Shown here piece after piece: positions 25,735 to 35,900 of a stretch of 64,000 nt of DNA (position 1 is the stretch's first letter; each line of letters opens with the position of its first letter). The position numbers were made by a program, and so were the translations under genes. A model generated the notes under the pieces. It did no database searches and was not told the DNA's origin. It was given only the letters and a program-made list of their open reading frames with translations. Source of the stretch: Bacteroidota bacterium (GTDB lineage Bacteria; Bacteroidota; Bacteroidia; Chitinophagales; Chitinophagaceae); NCBI GenBank assembly GCA_018267965.1, contig JAFDXK010000001.1, positions 372,001-436,000 on the forward strand, written 5' to 3'.

Positions 25735-27105
25735 CTACGCTTCAAATTGATTGGCGCGTGAAGTAATTTCTTTTATAGCTTCATCCAGTTGGGTGGTGGC
25801 TGTTATCAGTTTTCGTACTATGTCTGCATTAGTACTGTCCATCGTTTCGGGTTTAATCAATTGAGACAAACCCAATATGCGCGCTACAGGGCCACGTATG
25901 TTATGAGATTGGATAGTGGCTATTTCGCGCAATTGCTGCAATTGCTCTTCTATACGTATCTGGTAATTGCGGTTTTCTGTAATGTCGATTGAGATACCAA
26001 TTATTACTTCTTCTCCCGAAGGGTCTTTTAACAAAGCCACCTCGTTGCGTATATGTTTTAGTTCGCCGCTTTTGCTGTACAGGCGATAGTACATAGTTTC
26101 TTTGCTGCCCCTGCGCTGAAGCTTTTCTATTTTTCGTAACACTTCTGCTTTGTCCTCAGGATGAATGCTGTTGAGCAGTGTATTGGATTTGCCTATAAGT
26201 TCATGGGGTTCGTACCCAAAAATATCAAGAGATGCTTTGTTGATGTATGTGATTACCAGGCTATCTGCTTTGCACATCCAAACAGCCTCAGTCATACCGG
26301 ATAATATGGTATCCATCTGTGCTTTTTGTTTGCGTATGGTTTCATTCAACAGGCTATTCATCTCATCCAATCTTACACGTTCGTCTACGTCAACCGCCAT
26401 TACCAACCTTGCACTATGGCCGTTGAATATAGTATAGTGAGAATATACGTGTACGTAAAATACGCGGCCATTTTTATCCTTGTGTATGATATTGCCAACA
26501 TCAAAGTATAGCTTTTCAGTGCTGGTAGTACGCAATATCTCGAAATAACGCTGCAACTCTTCTTCGGGGCGTATATCGGTAGACTTCATCGACAAAAACT
26601 CTTCCCTTGTATATCCATACAGTGCTAATGCGGCATTATTCACTGCAAGAAAATCAAGCGTATCCATGTCATAGATATACATTGCGCCAGGGTTCTCGTC
26701 AAAAAGGCGCCTGTAATCATTTACAACATCTGTTCGTATATAAGCACAACGCATGGCTTTCAACAGGTCGCTATTTTCTATGCTCTCTAATAAAAGATAG
26801 TCCTGCGCACCTTGCAACAGACAGCGTAATGCGGGAGATTCTTCATTGGATTTTGCCAATACAATGATAGGTACACCCGGGTACTTGATATGCAGGCTCG
26901 GGATGATTTCATTGTTTTCAACCCCATGTACCAACAGACGTGTAAGTATAATCCTCGGCATATACTCTGGATATGCCGGAGTGTCAATTAATGACGTAAA
27001 ATGGGTTATGTTCTTCTCATCATAACCTATTGTTGTCAGCCTCGATAAATGTGTTTTATACTCTTCGTCGTTAGGTTCTATTACAAGAACGCTGTATTTA
27101 TTCAT
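25735..27105 (-). CDS. Pseudo-receiver/PAS/PAS protein with a lone histidine-kinase DHp domain
   Basis: 456 residues, cytoplasmic. Residues 1-120 look like a response-regulator fold (KYSVLVIEPNDEEY ... GAQDYLLLESIENSDLL), but the phospho-acceptor Asp is replaced (RIILTRLL). Two PAS domains follow: about 133-245 with YIYDMDTLDFLAVNNAALALYG, and about 265-385 with YINKASLDIFGYEPHEL and a PAC end VIIGISIDITENR. A DHp-like segment has the H-box QSHNIRGPVARILGLSQLI near residue 405. The protein stops 50 residues later, so there is no HATPase domain. It may be a scaffold or phosphotransfer protein served by another kinase. Nothing indicates a frameshift: the following DNA is a normal terminator region. 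Confidence 0.82.
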   Translation of the reverse strand: MNKYSVLVIEPNDEEYKTHLSRLTTIGYDEKNITHFTSLIDTPAYPEYMPRIILTRLLVHGVENNEIIPSLHIKYPGVPIIVLAKSNEESPALRCLLQGAQDYLLLESIENSDLLKAMRCAYIRTDVVNDYRRLFDENPGAMYIYDMDTLDFLAVNNAALALYGYTREEFLSMKSTDIRPEEELQRYFEILRTTSTEKLYFDVGNIIHKDKNGRVFYVHVYSHYTIFNGHSARLVMAVDVDERVRLDEMNSLLNETIRKQKAQMDTILSGMTEAVWMCKADSLVITYINKASLDIFGYEPHELIGKSNTLLNSIHPEDKAEVLRKIEKLQRRGSKETMYYRLYSKSGELKHIRNEVALLKDPSGEEVIIGISIDITENRNYQIRIEEQLQQLREIATIQSHNIRGPVARILGLSQLIKPETMDSTNADIVRKLITATTQLDEAIKEITSRANQFEA

Positions 27106-27191
27106 CTATAAATCCTCTATAAAAAAATCGGGTAAATATAGACAAGTATTGCAATCGGCAAAGTATTTTCTCTAACCTGTTGAGCTACAAT

Positions 27192-27218
27192 AAAAAAGCG
27201 GGACATGCCCGCTTTTTT
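27192..27218. terminator. Bidirectional terminator between TonB receptor and PAS genes
   Basis: AAAAAAGCGGG and CCCGCTTTTTT around a five-base loop, immediately at the TonB receptor stop codon. On the minus strand it ends the receptor transcript. Confidence 0.75.
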
Positions 27219-29586
27219 AAAATGTATAACGTACTAATGGCACAGGGAAGAACCCTTGCTGGTAGGTGTAATATAGTTTGTTGGTCTTAGGGTCGTATCC
27301 CTGGCTGAAGACATTTTTGTTGTTCGTTAGGTTCTGTAAATCTATAGATGCTTCGAGTGTGCTGTGTTTGTATTCTTTGCGGAAACTAATTTTGAAGTCA
27401 ACCCTGAAGTAAGCAGTTTGTTGTTCGCTGTAGGCTTTACTTTCATCATAAATACCACGTCCTGCAATTGATGAAGCTGTAGCATCCAACGGCGTAAAAT
27501 ATTTGCCACCTAATGTTGTTGCTTTGATATTCAATACCAGTACATTGTTTTTATGTTTACCCATTTTGAATTCCTTTCCTGCTAATACATTCATTACATA
27601 TTTGCTATTGAAAGCAGTATTGCGTTCTATGCCATCACTCGCTACATATTTACTATCGAACAATGAACCAGTGATGAGAAAATAAAACCCTTTATTGAAG
27701 AATCGTTCTGCCGTTAGTTCCAATCCGTAGTTGGTGCCTGTGCCGTTATTTACAAGGCTGTCTTCGTTAGATGGATTAAAGCTTGCCCCTGTATTTAGTG
27801 CTGAGAAAGAACTTGATTTCATTTCTATCGGCACATTGTCCAGCATCTGGTAATAAGCCTCTGCCTTAAAGCGCAGGTTCTCCTGCACATTCCAGTCGTA
27901 GCTTAATACAAATTGGTTGCTGCGTGTAAAGCCCAGATTCTTATTAGTATAGCTGATGCCAGCAGGAGTAACGGTTTGAACGTAATAAGTATAAATACCT
28001 TGAGTCTGGTGATTGAGGCCGTAACCTAATCCTAACGTATGTTTGCTATTGATAGCATAACGCAAGTTAGCACGTGGTTCTATTGCCATGGTATTGTTCA
28101 ATGTCAGGTATTGTCCGTGTACACCTGTCACCAATGACAGGCTATTTGAGAAACGATGTTTCCATTGCAGGTATGCCTGCCCTAAGCCATAATTATCTTT
28201 CATGTTCACATACACCACATCAATATTTACAGGGTATGTCTTTTTGTTCATGATATCGAAAATGCTATGGTCATAAATAATGCCTGCTTGCAAACTGTTT
28301 TTAGAATTGAACTTGTGCAACAGACCCCAAACAGCAGACAGATTATTAGTAGTTAGTTTAGCAGCACCGCTCGGCATTACAATGCTTCTGTCTTTATAAC
28401 TGATAGAATCTTCAGTATAGTTTTGATAGGTAGTGCTGTAGCCTAAGGTCAGTTTTGAAGATGTCTTTTCGCTGAATTGGTGCTCGTATGATGCACCTGT
28501 AACCGTTGTGGCAAATCGTGCATAAGCATTGTTATAGGCATTGCCATAAAGGTTAGTTTCGCTGGTGTCTACATCATTGCCTAAGATGTCTATTTTACTG
28601 TTGCCCGCAAAACCAAATAAACTCATCTTGCCATGCTTGCCTACGTTCGTAACGAACTTATAATTCACATCCTGGTACACTGGTACAGCTTGTCCCGTAC
28701 CAAAGTTGATGCCCAGTGCTTTGAACACACCAAGTGTAGAGTAGCGATAGTTGATAACATAAGAAGATTGCGATTTCTTGCTGATAGGGCCTTCTGCGCC
28801 TGCTTCAAAACCATTGAAACCTATCTGTCCTACAAATTCCGCTTTCTCTTTATTACCGCTACGCATACGCAAATCAAAAACGCCTGCTAGGGCATTGCCG
28901 TATTGTGCAGGATAAGCGCTGGTAAGAAAATCAGATTTATCAAGATTGTTATTGTTGAGTATGCTCACCGGACCTCCCGAACTGTATATCGCACCATAGT
29001 GGTTAGGATTAGGAATGTTCAAATCATCCATGCGCCACAGCATACCGGTTGGTGAATTGCCACGCACTACTATATCATTGCGGCTGTCATTACCCGATAC
29101 CACACCCGCAAAGTTGGCTGCCATACGCGATGGGTCGCCTAAAGAGCCTGCATATTTTTTAGTATCATCCACATTGAAAGAACGTGCGCTCACCATAGCC
29201 ATTTCGTTATTGGTGCGTGTGCGGTCTTTGGCTTTGTTGTATTTTATGGTTACATCATTCAGCTTTTTTACAGCTTCCTGCATATTGATGTTCAGGTTCA
29301 CCTCTTTACCTGCGGTAACGATGATATCCGCTATCAGCCTTTCTTCATAACCAGAATAACTGATTTTGAATGACTGCCTGCCGATAGGTACATTTGCCAA
29401 ACGGAAATTACCGTTTTCGTCTGTTGTGGTGCCTAATGATGAATTGCTTTGCAGTATAATCACCGCACCTATCAACGGTGCATGTGATGCCTCGTCGAAC
29501 ACATAACCCGATACTACTTGTGTTTGTTGTGCGTAACTGAATACGGAAATGAGTAAAAAGCCTATTGTAGCTATTGCCTGTCTCAT
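27217..29586 (-). CDS. TonB-dependent receptor with N-terminal carboxypeptidase-like domain
   Basis: 789 residues from MRQAIATIGFLLISVFSYAQ, a signal peptide; an ATG 14 codons upstream would bury it. Then a carboxypeptidase-regulatory-like domain (VVSGYVFDEASHAPLIGAVI, about 22-110), a plug with DPSRMAANFAGVVSG and IVVRGNSPTGMLWRMDDL, and a beta-barrel with the usual aromatic strand end (VPLVRYTF). Outer-membrane importer; there is no SusD partner next to it, so a ligand other than a glycan is possible. A Crp-like regulator gene lies upstream on the same strand. Confidence 0.88.
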   Translation of the reverse strand: MRQAIATIGFLLISVFSYAQQTQVVSGYVFDEASHAPLIGAVIILQSNSSLGTTTDENGNFRLANVPIGRQSFKISYSGYEERLIADIIVTAGKEVNLNINMQEAVKKLNDVTIKYNKAKDRTRTNNEMAMVSARSFNVDDTKKYAGSLGDPSRMAANFAGVVSGNDSRNDIVVRGNSPTGMLWRMDDLNIPNPNHYGAIYSSGGPVSILNNNNLDKSDFLTSAYPAQYGNALAGVFDLRMRSGNKEKAEFVGQIGFNGFEAGAEGPISKKSQSSYVINYRYSTLGVFKALGINFGTGQAVPVYQDVNYKFVTNVGKHGKMSLFGFAGNSKIDILGNDVDTSETNLYGNAYNNAYARFATTVTGASYEHQFSEKTSSKLTLGYSTTYQNYTEDSISYKDRSIVMPSGAAKLTTNNLSAVWGLLHKFNSKNSLQAGIIYDHSIFDIMNKKTYPVNIDVVYVNMKDNYGLGQAYLQWKHRFSNSLSLVTGVHGQYLTLNNTMAIEPRANLRYAINSKHTLGLGYGLNHQTQGIYTYYVQTVTPAGISYTNKNLGFTRSNQFVLSYDWNVQENLRFKAEAYYQMLDNVPIEMKSSSFSALNTGASFNPSNEDSLVNNGTGTNYGLELTAERFFNKGFYFLITGSLFDSKYVASDGIERNTAFNSKYVMNVLAGKEFKMGKHKNNVLVLNIKATTLGGKYFTPLDATASSIAGRGIYDESKAYSEQQTAYFRVDFKISFRKEYKHSTLEASIDLQNLTNNKNVFSQGYDPKTNKLYYTYQQGFFPVPLVRYTF

Positions 29587-29725
29587 GAATAAAAATTTAT
29601 GAGGGCAAAATTGCAGTATAGAATCCAATTAAAATCTTAACTCAAGTCAATAAATGGGGAATTGCTCATTTATTGATCCAAATCAATTACTCTTTATCAC
29701 GCAGTGACGGTTGGAGGTTTATTTA

Positions 29726-30346
29726 TTACTCCGCATCTATTGCTGAGGCGGGGATAGCTGCTGTCGGCTTGTTCCTTATCCTGCTGCGGATGCGGCTTAG
29801 TGCCTCAGGAGTAATACCCAAATAAGAAGCTATCATATATTGCGGTATACGGTTGGCAATTTGCTCACATTCTTCATAAAACCTGTGATAACGTTCCTCG
29901 GGAGTTTGCAGCATGAAAGAAGTATTGCGGTTGCACAGCTCTACAAACAATTGTTCGGCTATCAGCCTGCCTGCGCGCTCGCAGTCAGCATACTTTCCGT
30001 ACAGGTTTTGTAAATCATCATAAGTGATTTCTACCATCTCGGTATCTTCCAGTACGTCTGCATACTGATTAGATGGTTTGCGAGAGAGGAAACTTTCGTA
30101 TTCCGAGAAATAACAATCACTATCAAAGAAGGATACAATAATTTCCTTGCCATCTACTAAATAATAGCTGCGCAGTAAACCTTTGTTGATAAAGCTAACA
30201 TGGTTGCTCACCATGCCGGGCTTGATAATGACATCACCTTTTTTATAATGACGAACGGTAGCGATGGCTTCAAATGATTGCCATTTTTCCTCCGTCATGG
30301 TGGGAATAAGATTGAAGAAGAATTCTTTTACCTGTGCAAGTGCCAT
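29726..30346 (-). CDS. Crp/Fnr-family transcription regulator
   Basis: 206 residues. Cyclic-nucleotide-binding fold: RHYKKGDVIIKPGMVSNHVSFINKGLLRSYY, FFDSDCYFSEYESF. C-terminal helix-turn-helix: QYMIASYLGITPEALSRIR. It lacks the Fnr cysteines and looks like the Bacteroidota Crp subfamily whose ligand is usually unknown. It is encoded 139 bases upstream of the TonB receptor on the same strand and could regulate it, though no operator was recognised. Confidence 0.85.
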   Translation of the reverse strand: MALAQVKEFFFNLIPTMTEEKWQSFEAIATVRHYKKGDVIIKPGMVSNHVSFINKGLLRSYYLVDGKEIIVSFFDSDCYFSEYESFLSRKPSNQYADVLEDTEMVEITYDDLQNLYGKYADCERAGRLIAEQLFVELCNRNTSFMLQTPEERYHRFYEECEQIANRIPQYMIASYLGITPEALSRIRSRIRNKPTAAIPASAIDAE

Positions 30347-30449
30347 GGGTTGATATTAATTACTGCAAATTAGGGTATATCTTTATATATCACCTGCAAA
30401 ACAAGTAATTGTGCTATAGGTTTAAGTTATTGGATGTAGAAACAACAAA

Positions 30450-32081
30450 TCACCTACTCACCACCATTTGCACTGACTGCTTTGTATTCCCATTGTATAC
30501 CTGTAACATATAAGTGCCTACAGGCAATTCTGGTTGTTGGTATTCAATCGTACCGTTCGGTGATGTCAATAACACTGTTTGTGTTTGTATCAATCGCCCC
30601 TGTATATCATACAGCATCAGCGTTGTAATACCATTCACTGCCGCATTGGTATAATTGATATGTACATCCCCATTGGCTGATGGGTTGGGGTAGAGCGTAA
30701 AGCTTGCTTTTTCTTTTTGAGGTTCTGCGATGCCCAGGTAAATATTGATTTGCTTGCTGGTGATGCGCATACATACCACGTTTATCGTATCGGGCATGGT
30801 ACCAGTGCGATGCATACCTGCCACTATAATACGCCCGTCGTCGTAGATAGATGATGTCATGCAATATTCCGTCCTGTTGCGCCTGATGTTGAATGCCCCA
30901 TTAGTGCCGAATGTTAGGTCTAATATGCCGTTGGGAGTGTAACGTACTACTTTGAAATGTGTATTCGCACCTGTGTCAGCCGTACCGCTGATAACTATTC
31001 TTTCATCTTTTTGCAGGCAGTAGGTTGCTTCTGTTGTAAATCCGATGGCAGCAATATTATAGCGTTCTACAAAAGGTGAATCGCAAAGAAATCTGCCCTG
31101 TCCGCCTACACCATAAGATAGTTGTCGGTTGCCGCTGGTGTCAAATTTATATACAGCAGGCTGCAGGCTATCGATGAATGTAGTAGGTGTGGCACCCTGG
31201 CTAACGCATACATATACATTGTTGCCTTTTATCAAAAGTTGGCGTACGTACAGGTTGATGGTGTCGATTTCTTTGAGGCCATTTACACCAAAACTACTAT
31301 CCGGAGTACCGTTTTGTTTGCAGCGTACCAGGTACAACATTTTTTTATAGTTGGCGATACCGGTATTGATATAAGCACCGGCTATCAGCATCTTGTCATT
31401 GTCCAGTAGTTTCATGCTGTTGACACCGGGGTCGATGCCTGATAAGGGTGCAAAGCTTGATTTGAAAATACCTCCCGCACCATAAGTAGCATCGAGGCTG
31501 CCATCGGTTTTCAACCGAGCGCTTGCCAATACATTTACACTTCCGTCGTAGTAAGTGCCTTGTATAATAATCTTGCCATCTGTTTGAAAATCAAGGCTGC
31601 TAAGCCAGGGTAAGTATCCGAAGTTAATAAGCTTCGAACCTCCTGCAAATGACGTATTTGAAACACCGGTTGGTTTTAGCGATATCACATAACCTCTTTT
31701 TTCGGTAACGGAAATGCCAACAGTGCCATAGATGTATATATCGCCATTAGATGCCAGTTTCAGGCCTGAACAGAAAAAAGGATAAGTGGGTACGGGTGAA
31801 ACAATTACTGCGCCATTCGCGCCAAAGCTGCTATCCAATGTCCCATCTTTTTTAAATCTGGTGAGCTCCCACTTAGAACCTACCGGGCTACCATCCTGGC
31901 TATTGAGGGTGAGTACCTTGCCTTCTGCCTGTATAGCACTATAGCGCATACGGTGAATCCATATAGAATTTGAGGGTACTTCATTAATGCCCGTCTTATT
32001 GAAAGTGGTGTCTAAGAAATATTGCGCGCGTGTGGAAATGGATACTATGGTAAATAAAAGGCAGGTAAATAATGGCTTCAC
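30450..32081 (-). CDS. Delta-60 repeat protein with T9SS sorting domain
   Basis: 543 residues. Signal peptide (CLLFTIVSISTRA), then repeated units of about 50-60 residues with the delta-60 signature LDSSFGANGAV, LDATYGAGGIF, PDSSFGVNGLK and LDLTFGTNGAF, which build a beta-propeller-like body. A type A sorting domain follows (ASFTLYPNPSANGDVHI to the end). Secreted or surface-attached; the repeat family has no assigned activity. Confidence 0.85.
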   Translation of the reverse strand: MKPLFTCLLFTIVSISTRAQYFLDTTFNKTGINEVPSNSIWIHRMRYSAIQAEGKVLTLNSQDGSPVGSKWELTRFKKDGTLDSSFGANGAVIVSPVPTYPFFCSGLKLASNGDIYIYGTVGISVTEKRGYVISLKPTGVSNTSFAGGSKLINFGYLPWLSSLDFQTDGKIIIQGTYYDGSVNVLASARLKTDGSLDATYGAGGIFKSSFAPLSGIDPGVNSMKLLDNDKMLIAGAYINTGIANYKKMLYLVRCKQNGTPDSSFGVNGLKEIDTINLYVRQLLIKGNNVYVCVSQGATPTTFIDSLQPAVYKFDTSGNRQLSYGVGGQGRFLCDSPFVERYNIAAIGFTTEATYCLQKDERIVISGTADTGANTHFKVVRYTPNGILDLTFGTNGAFNIRRNRTEYCMTSSIYDDGRIIVAGMHRTGTMPDTINVVCMRITSKQINIYLGIAEPQKEKASFTLYPNPSANGDVHINYTNAAVNGITTLMLYDIQGRLIQTQTVLLTSPNGTIEYQQPELPVGTYMLQVYNGNTKQSVQMVVSR

Positions 32082-32136
32082 GAAAATGGTTTTATAATAA
32101 GACTACTTTTTTAGGGAAATAGTTTGTAGAAAATAA

Positions 32137-32161
32137 AAAGGCGAGCTATCAGCCCGCCTTT
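32137..32161. terminator. Bidirectional terminator upstream of delta-60 gene and after lolA
   Basis: AAAGGCG (32137-32143) and CGCCTTT (32155-32161) with A/T tracts on both sides. It lies downstream of lolA on the minus strand. Confidence 0.6.
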
Positions 32162-32195
32162 CAATATTTTACTAATCAACTATTCAACCAATCAA

Positions 32196-32846
32196 CTACC
32201 TAAGGTCAACTACTTCCACACCCGGGTGTTTCTTAGTATCAAATGAGAACATATCATCAGCAAGGTTGGCATTGGGTGTAAAGCCACTTACTTCATATTG
32301 GTATGAATTGCCATTCTTTTCCCAGATATTACCACCAACTATGGTGCTGGTTTTATCTACAGCTAATTCTACTTTGGTAAATTGTTTTGACTTGTTAGTA
32401 GGTACCAGTTCAATGATATCGCATTTCTTGCCGCTCATAGTGCGTTCTCCTATATATTTATAAGCGTATTCTTTGTCGTAAAAATTGGTGAACAGTTTTG
32501 TTGGCGATATCGTTTGTTCGTTTGGGTTGAAGTTGCTAACCTGCACTTCTTTGGTTTCTTTCATGTAAGTCCAAACCGTTTTGTTATCGCAGATAATTTC
32601 CTGTCCGGATATCTCAATTTTATACTTAGGACCTTTCATGTAGAAAGTACCTTTTTTAGTTTCTTTTACTTTGCCGCCATTACCGCCATTCAGGTGCAGA
32701 GCAAAGTTTGCCTTTAGCGATTTTAAACCGTTTACTTTCTTACTTACTCCTTCCAGTATCGTTTTGGCTTTGGCATCACCTTGTGCCATTACCGGTTGCG
32801 CTACTGCCATCAGGGCTACTACACTCAGACTGATTAATTTTTTCAT
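32196..32846 (-). CDS. lolA: LolA-like outer-membrane lipoprotein carrier
   Basis: 216 residues. Signal peptide (LISLSVVALMAVAQPVMA), then the LolA fold: LEGVSKKVNGLKSLKANFAL, KGTFYMKGPKYKIEISGQEIIC, TVWTYMKETKEVQVSNF and a C-terminal FTPNANLADDMFSFDTKKHPG. A periplasmic chaperone that carries lipoproteins to the outer membrane. It lies 88 bases downstream of ftsK on the same strand, a pairing that is frequent in Bacteroidota. Confidence 0.88.
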   Translation of the reverse strand: MKKLISLSVVALMAVAQPVMAQGDAKAKTILEGVSKKVNGLKSLKANFALHLNGGNGGKVKETKKGTFYMKGPKYKIEISGQEIICDNKTVWTYMKETKEVQVSNFNPNEQTISPTKLFTNFYDKEYAYKYIGERTMSGKKCDIIELVPTNKSKQFTKVELAVDKTSTIVGGNIWEKNGNSYQYEVSGFTPNANLADDMFSFDTKKHPGVEVVDLR

Positions 32847-32934
32847 CTTTTTCTTCTGTTCTGTAAAATTGTTTATTAATAATGGATAATCCTATGACGA
32901 CAATCAGGTTTATGAAATCTATAAATTGAAAACG

Positions 32935-35514
32935 TTAATTGTTATTCCTGTCTAAAAACTGTTCCAACTCGGCTATTGTTTTATATATCACATCACGCGG
33001 CTTGCTGCCTCTTGCAGGCCCTACTATGCCTGCAGATTCCAATTGGTCCATAATGCGGCCTGCGCGGTTATATCCTAAGTTGTAGCGGCGTTGCAGTAGT
33101 GATGTAGAGCCTGATTGTGTTTCAACCACGGTACGCGCACAATCTTCAAACAAATCATCGCGGTTGGTCAGGTCTACTACTTTGTCGTTATCGCCATCTT
33201 CACCTTCGTATTCCGGCAATTCAAATGCAGAAGGATATCCGCGTTGTTTGCCAATAAAATCTACTATGCGCTCTACTTCCGGTGTATCAACAAATGCGCA
33301 TTGCACACGGAACAATTCACTGCCATGAGAAACCAGCATATCACCACGACCTATCAACTGCTCGGCACCACCTGCATCTAATATGGTACGGCTATCTACT
33401 TTAGCAGAAACCTTGAACGCAATACGTCCCGGGAAGTTGGCTTTGATAGTACCTGTAATTACATTCACCGATGGGCGTTGCGTAGCAATAATTAAGTGTA
33501 TACCTACTGCACGTGCTAACTGTGCCAAACGCGCTATAGGCATTTCCACTTCTTTGCCCGCTGTCATTATCAAATCCGCAAACTCATCTATTACCAATAC
33601 AATGAATGGTAAGTATTTGTGTCCGCGCTGAGGGTTTAGCCTGCGGGCAATGAATTTGTCGTTATACTCTTTTATGTTTCTTGCACCCGCTTCTTTCAGC
33701 AACTCATATCGGTTATCCATTTCAATACACAATGCATTGAGTGTATAGATAACTTTCTTGGTGTCAGTAATGATAGCCTCTTCTTCGTTAGGCAGTTTGG
33801 CAAGAAAATGTTTTTCGATAGTGCGGTAAATAGATAACTCTACCTTCTTAGGGTCTACCATCACAAACTTCAACTGCGAAGGATGCTTCTTATATAATAG
33901 TGATACCAGTATGGCATTGATACCAACAGATTTACCTTGTCCTGTTGCGCCGGCCATCAGCAAGTGCGGCATGGTGGCGAGGTCAACGATATAGTTTTCG
34001 TTATCAATTTTCTTACCCAATGCTATAGGTAGGCTCATGTTCGATTTCGCGAACTTTTCACTTGCCAGCAATGCCCGCATCGATACTATCTGTTTATTAG
34101 CATTTGGTACTTCAATACCAATAGTGCCACGTCCCGGTATAGGTGCTATGATACGTATACCCAACGCTGCAAGGTTCAATGCTATGTCATCTTCCAGGTT
34201 GCGTATTTTAGATATACGCACGCCTTCAGCAGGCACAATTTCATACAACGTTACAGTTGGGCCTACAGTTGCACTGATGCGCTGAATTTCGATGCCGAAA
34301 CTGCGCAGTGTATTGATGATTTGATTCTTATTCTTTTCTAATTCTTCTTTATCCAGCGTAATGGTCTCATTACGATTTTCAAGCAGGTCGAGGGTAGGGA
34401 ATTTATAACTTGGTAAATCCAGTTCAGGAGCATAAGGCTCGTTATCTTCTATGCTGATGTGTGCATTTTTTGTGATAACGGTTGGCTCATCTTCCTGTTT
34501 TATTATTTCTATCGAAAGCTCTGTATCATCTGCAGGTTTTGTTTTCTTTTCTGCAGCAGGCACTTCCAATTCCATTTCTTCTATTTCTTCCTCCTCCTCT
34601 TCATATTCTTCTTCTTCAATTTCTTCCTCTTCTTCTTCTAATTCCTCTGCCGGAGCTTCTTTCATGGCATTGATGTGCGGAGCAGATTTATCTACCACAG
34701 ACATTTCCCATTGGTCTTGTTGTGGTTCATCGTCCATCATTGCCGGCTTCACAAAATCACTTTCCAGTTCTTGTTGTTCTGCAGTTTTCTGACTGGTTAT
34801 TGCATCCTTTTCTACTTCTTCTTGCTCTTCTTCAGGTTGCTCTTCTTTTTCTGCTCTTACCGGAGTAGGAATGATATCAGCCACAACTCTTGCAGTGCGT
34901 TTTGCATGACGCAGCAGCGGACTGATATCCAAAGCGAAAACAGCAAATGCCACAATAGCTACTACCGCAAAAAGTACCATGCCTGTGCCTCCATGGCCGA
35001 AGAAGCCGTTCATATATTCTACAGCTTGGTTGCCCCAAGCGCCTCCATAAGCAAAATCGGCATCAGGTATCAGGTAACTTAATATAGGCGCAGTAATTAA
35101 TAATAGAATGGACAACCACCGCAGGTAGCGCATGACAGGCAGTACGCGCTTGCCATATATCATATTGAGCCCCAGCATACTTACCCAAATGCTGATGGCC
35201 AGGGACGCCACACCGGCCCCATTCCATACCAGCGCCTGCGATACAACTGCGCCAAGACGGCCTCCCCAGTTGTTTACAATTGCTTTATTGTCAAATAATA
35301 AGCGAAAACTGGCTTCACTCTGGTCGTTTTTCCAGGTGAAGAAAAAACTGATGATGGATATGGTGATGAAAATGCCTGTAAGTAAGAGAAATATGCCAAT
35401 ACCCAGCCTCCATTGCTTTTTTCGGTCAATAGCATGCACAGCGGCTGTTTCCGCTGATGTTTCTTCTTCTTTTGGTGCTGCCTTTTTTAGTGTATTGGTC
35501 TTATTCCTCGCCAT
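32935..35514 (-). CDS. ftsK: DNA translocase FtsK/SpoIIIE
   Basis: 859 residues. N-terminal membrane domain with four helices (about 35-195). An unusually acidic linker follows (about 220-335), including an almost pure Glu/Tyr/Ile run near residue 300. The motor domain has Walker A GATGQGKSVG near residue 500 and Walker B IVLVIDEFADLI. The C-terminal gamma winged helix is RRYNLGYNRAGRIMDQLESAGIVGP and would read KOPS-type polar sequences. It pumps DNA at the division septum. The Glu run creates long spurious antisense open frames at 34.4-34.8 kb. Confidence 0.93.
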   Translation of the reverse strand: MARNKTNTLKKAAPKEEETSAETAAVHAIDRKKQWRLGIGIFLLLTGIFITISIISFFFTWKNDQSEASFRLLFDNKAIVNNWGGRLGAVVSQALVWNGAGVASLAISIWVSMLGLNMIYGKRVLPVMRYLRWLSILLLITAPILSYLIPDADFAYGGAWGNQAVEYMNGFFGHGGTGMVLFAVVAIVAFAVFALDISPLLRHAKRTARVVADIIPTPVRAEKEEQPEEEQEEVEKDAITSQKTAEQQELESDFVKPAMMDDEPQQDQWEMSVVDKSAPHINAMKEAPAEELEEEEEEIEEEEYEEEEEEIEEMELEVPAAEKKTKPADDTELSIEIIKQEDEPTVITKNAHISIEDNEPYAPELDLPSYKFPTLDLLENRNETITLDKEELEKNKNQIINTLRSFGIEIQRISATVGPTVTLYEIVPAEGVRISKIRNLEDDIALNLAALGIRIIAPIPGRGTIGIEVPNANKQIVSMRALLASEKFAKSNMSLPIALGKKIDNENYIVDLATMPHLLMAGATGQGKSVGINAILVSLLYKKHPSQLKFVMVDPKKVELSIYRTIEKHFLAKLPNEEEAIITDTKKVIYTLNALCIEMDNRYELLKEAGARNIKEYNDKFIARRLNPQRGHKYLPFIVLVIDEFADLIMTAGKEVEMPIARLAQLARAVGIHLIIATQRPSVNVITGTIKANFPGRIAFKVSAKVDSRTILDAGGAEQLIGRGDMLVSHGSELFRVQCAFVDTPEVERIVDFIGKQRGYPSAFELPEYEGEDGDNDKVVDLTNRDDLFEDCARTVVETQSGSTSLLQRRYNLGYNRAGRIMDQLESAGIVGPARGSKPRDVIYKTIAELEQFLDRNNN

Positions 35515-35900
35515 ATTTCAAAAGCAGGGCAAATGTACAATTAAAATGAAGTAGCAGGGAACATTAGCAGATATATCTATAATGATTAATGTGATAGGCG
35601 ATGAAACATTTATTTGCGCTTACCAAACCAAAGAAAATTATTAACTGTCTATGAATGAAACGAGTTGTTTTTATGGAGTGGCAAAGCGTTGCAAGGGTTA
35701 TATATGAGGATAATGAATTAAAAATTATGAATAAAGGCATTGCAACTTTGAAATATTTCCGTATTTTCAACCGTTGGGCGAACTGGATTTTCTGTAACAA
35801 CAGGTTAAAAAACAATCTGTTGGATGTTCAGGTTATACAGATTTTTACCACAAAAAAACAACATACACAATACAGATACTAACAACAAGGTTAATATATC
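35515..35900. other. 386-base intergenic region, promoters only
   Basis: Between divergent ftsK and the porP-like gene. A 75-codon plus-strand frame here (35655-35882) has no signal, no domain and poor codon use, so I do not call it. An inverted repeat CAACAG/CTGTTG (35798-35803 with 35817-35822) lies about 80 bases before the porP-like start. No clean TAnnTTTG box was found. Confidence 0.5.

Noticed and set aside
34451-34792. Long plus-strand open frames rich in Ser opposite the middle of ftsK
   Set aside because: They are the antisense of the Glu-rich linker codons (GAA/GAG read as TTC/CTC or TCT) and have no start context or domain.
35655-35882. 75-codon frame upstream of the porP-like gene
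   Set aside because: No signal, domain or gene-like codon use; it overlaps the probable promoter region.
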